A stretch of 64,000 nt of DNA from positions 21,490 through 85,489 of the forward strand of contig VGMT01000009.1 of the NCBI GenBank assembly GCA_016866335.1, read 5' to 3'. The DNA is from Bacteroidota bacterium (GTDB lineage: Bacteria > Bacteroidota > Bacteroidia > CAIKAF01). Each line of letters opens with the position of its first letter. The stretch's first letter is position 1. The translations under genes were made by a program, and so were the position numbers. Positions 18,018 to 25,878 of this stretch are shown in pieces. A model generated the notes under the pieces. That model had not been told where the DNA came from, did no database searches, and saw only the letters and a list, made by a program, of their open reading frames with translations.

Positions 18018-21017
18018 ATGTTTAAAAGAATATTCTTGCCCTTCGCCTTTTTGATTTTTTTTGTTCACCTAAATGCGCAACTAAATCAGGACTGCCCAAA
18101 TGCGAACTTTGCGATGGGAGACTTCACCAACTGGGGAGGATATACCGGAACCTGTTGCCCAATTAACCTACCGAACGTGGGGATAGTTGCTGGCCAGCAT
18201 ACGATAATGAACCCTGGAACAGACCCGATTGTACCCGCTTTGCAAACGGTTCCTACAGGATTTAACCGGTCGACAAGGTTAGGCAACTCAGGTACGGGAG
18301 CCCAAGCTGAGGCATTGGAATATAGTTTGATGGTAACGGCCCAAAATTCGTTGTTTATCTATGAGTTTGCTGTGGTAATGGAAGACCCTGGCCATTCTGC
18401 CTCTCAGCAGCCTAGGTTTGAATTGCAGGTCGTTGACCCATTTGGGCAGGTGATACCTTGCACTTATTACCAGGTAGCTGCGGGCAATGGAATCCCTGGA
18501 TTTCAGTCGTATTCTGGCGGAGTTTGGAGGAATTGGGCCCGCGTGGGTGTTAGTCTGACAAATTTTATTGGTCAAACCGTGACAATTCAAGCGAAAACCG
18601 GCGACTGCTCTTTAAGTGGCCACTATGGCTATGGATATTTGGTAGCGGATTGCGCTCCCTTGCAAATTGACATTCGCTATTGCCTGGGCGACACAAACGC
18701 GGTATTGGTGGCTCCTCCAGGATTCTCATCGTACCAATGGAGCAATGGTGTTAGTGGGCCAACGGTGGTGATCAACAACCCTCAATCTGGTCAAAGTTTG
18801 AACTGTGTAATCACATCGGCTTCGGGTTGTACAGCCACCCTAACCGCTATAGTGAACCCAATTACTGCCCATGCGGGATTTGACGATATTTATCTATGCG
18901 AAAACACGGCCATGATGAGCGACACTTCGTATGCGGTGAACGGTACGATTTCAAAATGGGCGTGGGATTATGGAGATGGCAGCCCGTCTTTTCAAGATAG
19001 CGCTCAAAATCCTATGCATATTTTCCCGGGGCCAGGCACCTACAATGTAACCCAAATAGCCATTACCAGTGCGGGGTGTCGAGATACCATAACTTTTCCT
19101 GTTACAATTTACCCTCAGCCCCTGTCAAATCTAACTCTTCCCGGCCCCTGTGGTTTAACTCAAAATTTTACCAGTCTTGCTACCATTGATAGTTTAGGGT
19201 CGAATGGAACCTGGGCAGGCAATACCATTATTTCGCATGCTTGGAATTTTTTAGATACCACCGGTGTTCAAGTTGGGGCTTCGGTCGATACGAATCCTGT
19301 GTTCACCTTTCCACAACCTGGATACTATGATATTCAGCTTGTGGTAACCGACTCGCTGGGTTGCGTCGATACGGTAACCATTCCTTACCTAACGGTTGGA
19401 ACTCCGGTAGCCGATTTTAATCATTTGGAATTTTGTGAAGGTTTGGTAACCCCCTTTGCAGACACTTCGTTCGCAGATGGGGATACGATTACATCCCGCT
19501 TATGGAATTTAGGAGATGGTACGCTTTTAACAGATTCGTTGGCTTTTGACCATATGTATACCAACCCTGGCACCTACAACGCTCAACTTATCATCTTAAC
19601 GGCAAACAACTGTCCAGACACCGTGACGATTCCGGTTACGGTCTTTCCTAATCCGGTTGCCAATTTCGCGGTTGATTCAGCCTGTTCGGGAGATGCAAAC
19701 AATTTCATAAACTTAAGTATGGTTTTAAACCCGGACTCGGTTACGGGAAGCGCTTGGGTTTTTAATACAGGAATTGGAAACAGCAGCCAAACCAATCCAA
19801 GTCAGATTTTTCCTGTTTGGGGAGACTATTCGGCCACCCTTGCTGTTGTAACCAACCACGGGTGTGTAGACACCGTTACTCTTCCAGTACGTGTTAACCC
19901 TAGACCCGTCATTGCTTTCTCGGCCGACCCCTTAGCCGGTTGTCAACCCCTAACGGTAGATATGCTCAACACAACCTATGTTCCTGGACCAGATACCGTT
20001 TCGGTTTGGAATTGGGCTATGGGAGACGGAGGAACAACCACCGGGGTTTTACCCACCTATACTTATATGCAAGATGGAACGTTTTCGGTAACCCTAACTG
20101 CCATTACAAATCGGGGTTGCGACACCACTGTTACCATAAATAATTTGATTACAGTTCATCCCAAGCCAAACGCCAGCTACGCATGGGCTAACACCTCAGA
20201 CTTTTGCTTTAAAGAAACATTGTTCACCAATAACCAGTCAACCGTAAATGCCCCATCAAGTATTACAGATTACAATTGGATAGTTACCTATCCTTCGGGC
20301 ACAGGTTTGTTTAACGACACAAATGAGAACTTCAACAATGTATTTCCTGAAGTAGGTTCATATCAGGTGGTGTTGTACATTGCTACAGATCAAGGTTGTC
20401 TTGATACGACCACCGGGACATTTAATGTACTGGAACTGCCCGTCGCTGATTTCGATTCAGAACCTTACTGCTACTGGATTAACCTATTTACAGATCAAAC
20501 TACCAAGGGCGAGCAACCCTACAACTACCAATGGAACGTTGATCAAACTCCTGGAGCCGATTATTTTGTTGCCAATTTTGAGCACTTCTACGCCGATAGC
20601 ACCGAAGGAAATATTCCTATTGTACTTAGCATAACCGATGCCTTTGGATGCCGCCACGATACGCTAAAGGTGATTGAAGTTAAAGGTGCTCCCGATGATT
20701 TTACTTTCCCCAACGTTTTAGTATTGAATCCTGAAACCGCTGGCAATGACCAAGTGCAGATTGAAGATCTTTCGGTTGAATTCAACATTTGCGTTGATTA
20801 CGAGTTGTTTGTTTACAACCGCTGGGGTACCTTGGTTTTTAAAACGCAAAACACAACCGTTCAAGAAGGTGGAATTCCAGATGTTGATTGCGCAGCGTGC
20901 TTCCGTGGCTTACACCAAGATGGTACAGAACTTACCAATGGGGTGTATTATTATCTTCTAAGGAGCGAAAAACGCGATATCACCAAACAAGGCTATATCA
21001 CTGTTTTCAAGAGGTAA
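18018..21017 (+). CDS. Large secreted PKD-repeat protein with gliding-motility (CHU_C) C-terminal domain
   Basis: 999 residues. After a signal peptide (LPFAFLIFFVHLNAQ) comes a ~200-residue N-terminal domain of the kind found before PKD arrays. About seven PKD-like repeats follow, recognisable by WDYGDGSP, WNLGDGT, WAMGDGG and the recurrent CxDTVTIPV strand ends. The last ~80 residues (YELFVYNRWGTLVFKT ... GVYYYLLRSEK) are the CHU_C/type B T9SS sorting domain. By family knowledge these are exported by T9SS and stay on the surface as adhesins or scaffolds. It appears to be monocistronic, with a long hairpin behind it. Confidence 0.88.
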   Translation: MFKRIFLPFAFLIFFVHLNAQLNQDCPNANFAMGDFTNWGGYTGTCCPINLPNVGIVAGQHTIMNPGTDPIVPALQTVPTGFNRSTRLGNSGTGAQAEALEYSLMVTAQNSLFIYEFAVVMEDPGHSASQQPRFELQVVDPFGQVIPCTYYQVAAGNGIPGFQSYSGGVWRNWARVGVSLTNFIGQTVTIQAKTGDCSLSGHYGYGYLVADCAPLQIDIRYCLGDTNAVLVAPPGFSSYQWSNGVSGPTVVINNPQSGQSLNCVITSASGCTATLTAIVNPITAHAGFDDIYLCENTAMMSDTSYAVNGTISKWAWDYGDGSPSFQDSAQNPMHIFPGPGTYNVTQIAITSAGCRDTITFPVTIYPQPLSNLTLPGPCGLTQNFTSLATIDSLGSNGTWAGNTIISHAWNFLDTTGVQVGASVDTNPVFTFPQPGYYDIQLVVTDSLGCVDTVTIPYLTVGTPVADFNHLEFCEGLVTPFADTSFADGDTITSRLWNLGDGTLLTDSLAFDHMYTNPGTYNAQLIILTANNCPDTVTIPVTVFPNPVANFAVDSACSGDANNFINLSMVLNPDSVTGSAWVFNTGIGNSSQTNPSQIFPVWGDYSATLAVVTNHGCVDTVTLPVRVNPRPVIAFSADPLAGCQPLTVDMLNTTYVPGPDTVSVWNWAMGDGGTTTGVLPTYTYMQDGTFSVTLTAITNRGCDTTVTINNLITVHPKPNASYAWANTSDFCFKETLFTNNQSTVNAPSSITDYNWIVTYPSGTGLFNDTNENFNNVFPEVGSYQVVLYIATDQGCLDTTTGTFNVLELPVADFDSEPYCYWINLFTDQTTKGEQPYNYQWNVDQTPGADYFVANFEHFYADSTEGNIPIVLSITDAFGCRHDTLKVIEVKGAPDDFTFPNVLVLNPETAGNDQVQIEDLSVEFNICVDYELFVYNRWGTLVFKTQNTTVQEGGIPDVDCAACFRGLHQDGTELTNGVYYYLLRSEKRDITKQGYITVFKR

Positions 21018-21032
21018 TTGAAAATTCTGCAG

Positions 21033-21081
21033 GCCTAAGGATAGAAGGTGAACAGCATGTTAGAACCTTCTGCCCTTAGGC
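21033..21081 (+). terminator. Long inverted repeat after the PKD protein gene
   Basis: Two 17-base arms, GCCTAAGGATAGAAGGT (21033-21049) and ACCTTCTGCCCTTAGGC (21065-21081), pair except for two central positions. The following sequence TTGTTCAATTGTTGT is only moderately T-rich. It probably ends the upstream message and sits directly in front of the DUF2452 gene, so it could also affect that gene's leader. Confidence 0.55.
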
Positions 21082-21096
21082 TTGTTCAATTGTTGT

Positions 21097-21567
21097 ATGG
21101 AAAGCCCTCAAGATTCGAATCCAAAAGAGTTCGTCAATCCAATTGACCCAGATGCGGTTGCCGAAAATCCAGCCTTTTTGCCCTATGCCCACATGGTAGG
21201 TGGAGCCGTTATTCGGCCCGAAGATAAAGGAAAACTTCAGGGACGATCTATCACGGCCATGGAGCAACAGACACAAAGGCAGATGCATCAAATTTATGAG
21301 CAGATGGATTTGCTTGCTAAACAAGCCAAAGCGCTTCAAGCCCGGGTCGATGTTTCCTATAAAATATACTTGGCTGGACTTTCCTTTGAGCCGGTTATTG
21401 GTCAGGTCTATTACTTTTATCAGCGTGCTAACGGGAGCCACCTAGTGTCGATGATATCGCCCGAGGAATGGGGGCGCAGCCTGCAAAAGCCAGAATGCTT
21501 GGCAAAAATACAGCTGCTCGGAGATTACACATGGGATGTACTAGAAACCTATTCTGAGAAGCTCTAA
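21097..21567 (+). CDS. DUF2452 family protein
   Basis: 156 residues from the ATG (MESPQDSNPK); a TTG 15 bases upstream lies inside the hairpin and is unlikely. Family hallmarks are NPIDPDAVAENPAFLPYAH, the Q-rich helix MEQQTQRQMHQIYEQMDLL, and SMISPEEWG near the end. Cytosolic, function unknown; the family is widespread in Bacteroidota and some other bacteria. Confidence 0.8.
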   Translation: MESPQDSNPKEFVNPIDPDAVAENPAFLPYAHMVGGAVIRPEDKGKLQGRSITAMEQQTQRQMHQIYEQMDLLAKQAKALQARVDVSYKIYLAGLSFEPVIGQVYYFYQRANGSHLVSMISPEEWGRSLQKPECLAKIQLLGDYTWDVLETYSEKL

Positions 21568-21612
21568 ACGGTTTCATTCGTATTAAAATTTAGCCTTTAG
21601 CCTTGTGTAGGC

Positions 21613-21760
21613 CTGCGGCAGGGATTGAACCAGGTTGCCCGCAAGGCTGCAGCCACCGGGCCCGCGCGGTGCGGAGGCGACAGCAGGAGCCCCCGCAAAC
21701 CCGCTGGGCCCGTTGGCTGTAGCCGCGGACTACCGGTGAAAGCCCGCAGCCGCCCCAAAA
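21613..21760 (-). repeat. GC-rich structured intergenic element, copy R3
   Basis: The T-rich end is at 21760. The outer helix pairs GCGGC (21615-21619) with GCCGC (21749-21753). The second helix is GGTTG with CTACC, the only copy with a mismatch there. The variable arm pairs GCTGCAGCCACCGGGCCC with GGGCCCGTTGGCTGTAGC. It lies between DUF2452 and DUF3467 genes, which read in the same direction. Confidence 0.85.
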
Positions 21761-21818
21761 ATCATAAAAATTGAATGCATAGTTGGAAAAATCATGTATA
21801 AGTTCCCACGACATGCAG

Positions 21819-21826
21819 TACCTTTG
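21819..21826 (+). promoter_or_regulatory. -7 element of the DUF3467 gene, 4 bases before the start codon
   Basis: TACCTTTG matches the Bacteroidota -7 consensus. Transcription would begin at or next to the ATG at 21831, implying a leaderless or almost leaderless message. No clear -33 TTTG is visible at the usual distance. Confidence 0.45.
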
Positions 21827-21830
21827 AGGT

Positions 21831-22163
21831 ATGCAAAATCAACCCACCGATTCTGAGAATCAACTCAATATTGAACTGCCTGAAGAAATAGCCGGCGGAA
21901 TTTATGCCAACTTGGCCATTATTGCCCACTCCCCTAGCGAATTTGTGCTGGACTTTGTGAATGTGATGCCCGGCATGCCCAAAGGGAAAGTGCGCTCGCG
22001 CATTATTATGACTCCTGAACATAGCAAACGTTTGCTGATTGCGCTTCGAGACAATATTGCCCGCTATGAGCAGTCGTTTGGGGAAATTAAAAATGCTCCT
22101 TCGGAATCCGGAGATGGCAACGCTTTCCCATTTCCTTTTGGAGGCCCACAAGGCATGGCCTAA
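21831..22163 (+). CDS. DUF3467 family protein
   Basis: 110 residues with the DUF3467 core: GIYANLAIIAHSPSEFVLDFV, MPGMPKGKVRSRIIMTPEH and the helix RLLIALRDNIARYE. A small cytosolic protein of unknown role found across bacteria. The last ~20 residues are low-complexity (Gly/Phe/Pro). The ATG is preceded by a -7 element rather than a leader with a ribosome-binding site. Confidence 0.85.
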   Translation: MQNQPTDSENQLNIELPEEIAGGIYANLAIIAHSPSEFVLDFVNVMPGMPKGKVRSRIIMTPEHSKRLLIALRDNIARYEQSFGEIKNAPSESGDGNAFPFPFGGPQGMA

Positions 22164-22247
22164 GCCAATATAAAGCCCCCTGAAAATTAATTTCTAAGCT
22201 GAAGATGGGAATGGAATGTATGTATCTTTGACCAGAAAAATGCGAAA

Positions 22248-23327
22248 ATGAAGAGCACTGCCATAAAACAAAAACACCTAAATCTAGGTGCGAAAATGGT
22301 TCCCTTTGCCGGCTATGAAATGCCCCTGCAATACGCTGGATTGCTTGCAGAACACCATGCGGTGAGAAAACAGGCGGGAATGTTTGATGTTTCGCACATG
22401 GGCGAATTCTACATATCTGGTCCTCAGGCTTTTGACTTAATTCAATATGCTACCTCGAACGATGTAAGCAAATTAAGCCCGGGAAAAATCCAATATTCAT
22501 GTCTGCCGAACGATGAAGGCGGCATAGTAGATGATTTGCTGGTGTATCAAATCAGCGAAGAACGCTTTATGTTGGTGGTGAATGCCTCGAACATTGAAAA
22601 GGATTGGGCACGGCTTAGCACTTTGAACGCCGATTTTGGAGCTCACATGGAAAACAGATCGGATTCCATTTCCTTGCTCGCCGTTCAAGGGCCAAAAGCG
22701 ACGGAGCTCCTGCAAACACTTACAGATGTTAATCTAAGCGACATTCCCTACTACCACTTTAAAATGGGTAGTATGGCTGGTATTTCGGATGTTATTTTAT
22801 CGAACACCGGCTATACCGGGGCTGGGGGCTTCGAGCTGTATGTGGCAAATGAAGACGCAGAATCGCTGTGGGATGCCGTTATGCAGGCCGGACAACCCTT
22901 TGGATTGCTACCGGCAGGCCTAGGCGCCCGCGATACACTTCGGATGGAAATGGGGTTTTGTCTTTATGGCAACGATATAGACGACACAACCAGCCCGCTA
23001 GAAGCAGGATTGGGTTGGATTACCAAGCTGGATACCAACTTTGTGAATTCAGCGTATTTGAAAGAACAAAAAAACCAAGGTCTAAGCAGAAAACTTGTTG
23101 GGTTTAGTATGCTTGACCGTGGCATTCCTAGGCATGGCTATGCTATATTGGACTCGGCCGGCAAGGTCATAGGAGAAGTGCGCAGCGGCACCCAAAGCCC
23201 CAGCCTAGAAAAGGCGATAGGAATGGGATACGTAAGCATGCCAAACACTGAGCCTGGAACCCGAATTTTCATAGAAATTAGAGGTAAGGCGATAGAAGCC
23301 GAGGTGGTAAAAGTTCCGTTTAATTGA
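22248..23327 (+). CDS. gcvT: Aminomethyltransferase (glycine cleavage system T protein)
   Basis: 359 residues. Typical segments are [40 protein letters not shown] and [12 protein letters not shown]. It transfers the methylene group of the H-protein-bound intermediate to tetrahydrofolate and releases ammonia. gcvP and gcvH are not in the window. The -7 element TATCTTTG ends 17 bases before the ATG. It overlaps comB by 4 bases. Confidence 0.93.
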   Translation: MKSTAIKQKHLNLGAKMVPFAGYEMPLQYAGLLAEHHAVRKQAGMFDVSHMGEFYISGPQAFDLIQYATSNDVSKLSPGKIQYSCLPNDEGGIVDDLLVYQISEERFMLVVNASNIEKDWARLSTLNADFGAHMENRSDSISLLAVQGPKATELLQTLTDVNLSDIPYYHFKMGSMAGISDVILSNTGYTGAGGFELYVANEDAESLWDAVMQAGQPFGLLPAGLGARDTLRMEMGFCLYGNDIDDTTSPLEAGLGWITKLDTNFVNSAYLKEQKNQGLSRKLVGFSMLDRGIPRHGYAILDSAGKVIGEVRSGTQSPSLEKAIGMGYVSMPNTEPGTRIFIEIRGKAIEAEVVKVPFN

Positions 23328-24064
23328 GTTGTTTGTCGGCACCCAAAGTAAATATTTGCTTAAGCCCGGACCTGTACCCGCGGTACGCCGACCGCCATGG
23401 AATCGTAGTGGTTGTTGATGTTTTTAGGGCAACCAGTGCGATAGCTGCTGGATTGTACCATGGGTTATCGTCGATAAGACCCATTGCAGGTCTAGCCGCC
23501 TTTGAACTTTACCCCAAGAACGAAAATAGAATATGGGCAGCAGAAAGGGGGGGGCAGATAGTAGACGGATTTGATTTGGGGAATTCGCCCCTAGACATGA
23601 TAAAAAGAGCCGAACTGCTAAAAGGGAAAGAGTTGGTTTTATCGACCACCAATGGAACCCAAGCAATAGAAGCGGCACAAAAGAACCAAGGATTAATTAC
23701 CGGAAGCTATGTAAATATATCGGCTACGGTAAACCACCTGATAAAAGAAAACAAGTCGGTTTTGTTTATTTGTGCAGGCTGGAAAGGAAGGGTAAACCTA
23801 GAAGACAGTCTTTTTTGCGGAGATGCCTCGCGACGGTTGATGGAAAGTGGCTTTGAATTGGATGAAGATGCAGATGCCGTATTGATGTGTATGGAGATAT
23901 CTGCAAGGGCCCAGGGAGATCGAATGGGATATTTAGCGAACAGTTCACACCGAAATCGGTTAAAGAACTTAGAGTTGGAAGAGGATGTTGCGTATTGTTT
24001 GAGTGAGGACGTTGCGCCGGTGGTTGCGGAGTACCGGGCGGAGGGGGTTTTGGTTAAGGGTTAG
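23324..24064 (+). CDS. comB: ComB-family 2-phosphosulfolactate phosphatase
   Basis: About 246 residues; the start is uncertain. A TTG overlapping the gcvT stop (TTGA) is used here, and another TTG lies 9 bases further. Family sequence: CLSPDLYPRYADRHGIVVVVDVFRATSAI, quoted here only in part, plus NSPLDMI, LSTTNGTQAIE and FICAGWKGRVNLEDSLFCGD. In archaea ComB dephosphorylates 2-phosphosulfolactate for coenzyme M; in Bacteroidota it may serve sulfolactate or another phospho-acid, which is inference. Translational coupling to gcvT is clear from the overlap, though the pathways are not known to be linked. Confidence 0.8.
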   Translation: MSCLSAPKVNICLSPDLYPRYADRHGIVVVVDVFRATSAIAAGLYHGLSSIRPIAGLAAFELYPKNENRIWAAERGGQIVDGFDLGNSPLDMIKRAELLKGKELVLSTTNGTQAIEAAQKNQGLITGSYVNISATVNHLIKENKSVLFICAGWKGRVNLEDSLFCGDASRRLMESGFELDEDADAVLMCMEISARAQGDRMGYLANSSHRNRLKNLELEEDVAYCLSEDVAPVVAEYRAEGVLVKG

Positions 24065-24224
24065 GGCACGACCAAAAGAGACGCATCCTAGCCAAAATGG
24101 CAGAATGGACTCCCATGGGTAAGGCCGACCGAACTTGTTCAAGAATTCTTGAGTTTATTTTCACGCTGCACACATACCATCGCCTCCTAAACCTTCCAAT
24201 CCTAAAAACAGTGCGCGGCCAACG

Positions 24225-24473
24225 CACCCGTCTCAAACCCGAAATTCCCGCTTCCCACCTCAACAAAGTTGCCTCTGTTTCAATGTAGAAGCTCCCTTGA
24301 GACCCCCGAGCGAATAAAAATCACCTTTCGGCATCTTTTTATTCACTATCTGACTTCACGCTTTAAAAACCCGAAGTGTTCTTCGCCACCCCTGTACGTG
24401 GCGAAGCAAAGAACGAATTATTTTCTCCTCATCGATGAAATACAAAGATAGGCCTCTTATTTCAACTTGTCAA
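24225..24473 (-). repeat. Element B, copy 1: promoter, hairpin and conserved ~245-bp transcript-like unit
   Basis: On the - strand: TTGACA (24473-24468), 17 bases, TATCTTTG (24450-24443), then ATCGATGA, then a 9-bp hairpin CTTCGCCAC/GTGGCGAAG (24381-24406). Conserved blocks CTTCGGG, GGGGGTCTCA, GGCAACTTTG and GAGACGGG follow. The same blocks occur in the same order in copy 2. In the frame that is open in copy 2 this copy has stop codons, so it is not a translated gene in that frame. The rest of the gap back to comB (24065-24224) shows no feature I can name. Confidence 0.65.
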
Positions 24474-24500
24474 GGGTAAATGATTGGTTTTTTTTTGTGC

Positions 24501-24650
24501 GGCCTGCGGTAGGGATTGAACAAGGTAGCCCGCAAGGTGGGCGGCCTTGGGCCCGCGAGCGGCGGAGGCGACTTCAGGAGCCCACGCAACGCCGCTGGGC
24601 CCACAGCTGCCCAGCGAGGACTACCTGTGAAAGCCCGGAACCGCCCAAAA
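24501..24650 (-). repeat. GC-rich structured intergenic element, copy R4
   Basis: The T-rich end touches the stop codon of the DUF4920 gene. The outer helix is GCGGT/ACCGC, the second helix AGGTAG/CTACCT, and the variable arm GGTGGGCGGCCTTGGGCCC pairs with GGGCCCACAGCTGCCCAGC. Its other end is about 28 bases from the promoter of element B copy 1. Confidence 0.87.
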
Positions 24651-24651
24651 A

Positions 24652-25125
24652 CTACTGCTGAATTGCCACCCCAGTAGCCATAAAATCGTACCCGATGGTG
24701 GGTTCAGTGATTTTATCGATGGAGTCTTGGCTTGCACCAGCGTCTTGTGCCTTATGTTTAAGCCACTCCACGGAGCTGGTGGTTTTCTTGGCCCAGCCCT
24801 TCATTATCACGGTTTTTCCTGCGGCATCTTTGGGTACAAAGAATCCATAATCCCAAAATTTAACCATCATAAGTTGGTCGCCGAGTTGAACGTCCATCCA
24901 GCATCCTTTGGTCTGACAAACTTCGGTAATGGTAGAAGAAAAGGTAAGCTCCACAGAGTCGCGCACACTAAGGCTATCTAAAACAGCCTGAGGGCTTAAT
25001 GGGTTTTCTACCGAAATGCTATCTCCAAAATACGTATATGCTAGCGCCTCAACAATTTGTTCGTTCTTCTTTTGGCAGGAGAACAAAAGCGTAGCCAACA
25101 GGGAAAGAGTCAAAAAAATACGCAT
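24652..25125 (-). CDS. DUF4920 lipoprotein
   Basis: 157 residues with a lipoprotein signal (LLATLLFSC). The DUF4920 core is present: STITEVCQTKGCWMDVQLGD, VKFWDYGFFVPKDAAGKTV and KGWAKKTT. The two conserved cysteines around CQTKGCW suggest metal or redox contact, but no function is established. It follows the FKBP lipoprotein gene after 9 bases, so it is probably the last gene of the hppA operon. Confidence 0.8.
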   Translation of the reverse strand: MRIFLTLSLLATLLFSCQKKNEQIVEALAYTYFGDSISVENPLSPQAVLDSLSVRDSVELTFSSTITEVCQTKGCWMDVQLGDQLMMVKFWDYGFFVPKDAAGKTVIMKGWAKKTTSSVEWLKHKAQDAGASQDSIDKITEPTIGYDFMATGVAIQQ

Positions 25126-25134
25126 AAGAACAAC

Positions 25135-25848
25135 TTATTTTTTTTCGATTTTCAAGAGTTCTACTTTAAAAACCAAGGTAGATCCAGGTTGAATGTTTGA
25201 GCCGGGAGGAGGGTTGTTGCCGTAAGCAAGATCAGCGGGGATAACAAAACGGAAAGTTGAGCCTAGGGGCATAAGTTGTAAGCCTTCGGTCCAGCCGCGA
25301 ATAACTCCGTTTAGGGGGAAGGTGGCCGGTTGACCGCGCTCGTAGCTGCTGTCGAAAACAGTGCCGTCAATTAGGGTTCCTTCGTAGTTTACTGAAACCG
25401 TGCTTTCGGCAGTGGGTTTAGGTCCTTTTCCCATGACCAGAACTTCGTACATCAGGCCTGATGCTGTTTTGTTCATGCCTGGCTTTTTGCTTTCGGCGGC
25501 CATAAAAGCTGCGCCGGCTTCCACGTTTGATGCGGCTTTTGATTCAGCCGCTTTTTGTTCCTTAGCCTGAATTTGCATTTGAATCTCTTTGAAGGCCGCT
25601 TGCATGTCTTCTTCAGAAAGTAAGGGGGTTCTTGAAGTATCAAGTCCATCAATAATTCCTTGAATAAGAGCCGCCTTATCTACTCCGAAATCGGCTTTCC
25701 TAAGTTCAGCAGCGGTATTCAGACCGACTCCATACGAAACTTTTTGTTCTACGCTGCTAAGTTCTTTAACCTCAGCTTCGTTCGAAGTTGATGATGAACA
25801 GGCGAAAAAAACGAGGGCCAAGCCCGAAATAAACATCAACTTCTTCAT
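25135..25848 (-). CDS. FKBP-type peptidyl-prolyl isomerase lipoprotein
   Basis: 237 residues: a lipoprotein signal (LALVFFACSS), a helical FKBP N-terminal dimerisation domain (about 30-130), and a C-terminal FKBP domain with [33 protein letters not shown] and AYGNNPPPG. It should catalyse prolyl isomerisation and act as chaperone in the periplasm. Its sequence is very close to the FKBP part fused to the adjacent pyrophosphatase, with both sharing [15 protein letters not shown]; the two copies look like a tandem duplication. Confidence 0.9.
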   Translation of the reverse strand: MKKLMFISGLALVFFACSSSTSNEAEVKELSSVEQKVSYGVGLNTAAELRKADFGVDKAALIQGIIDGLDTSRTPLLSEEDMQAAFKEIQMQIQAKEQKAAESKAASNVEAGAAFMAAESKKPGMNKTASGLMYEVLVMGKGPKPTAESTVSVNYEGTLIDGTVFDSSYERGQPATFPLNGVIRGWTEGLQLMPLGSTFRFVIPADLAYGNNPPPGSNIQPGSTLVFKVELLKIEKK

Positions 25849-25878
25849 AGGTTTAGGATTAATTGTTGGGGGTAAAAT

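Noticed and set aside
21600..21640. A tRNA T-loop-like match (GGTTCAATCCC) in the R elements
   Set aside because: The flanking stem of a T-arm cannot form and no other tRNA arms are present; the block is part of the R element core.
24054..24266. A 70-codon frame on the - strand overlapping element B copy 1
   Set aside because: It does not correspond to the frame open in copy 2 and runs past the end of the conserved unit into the comB end.
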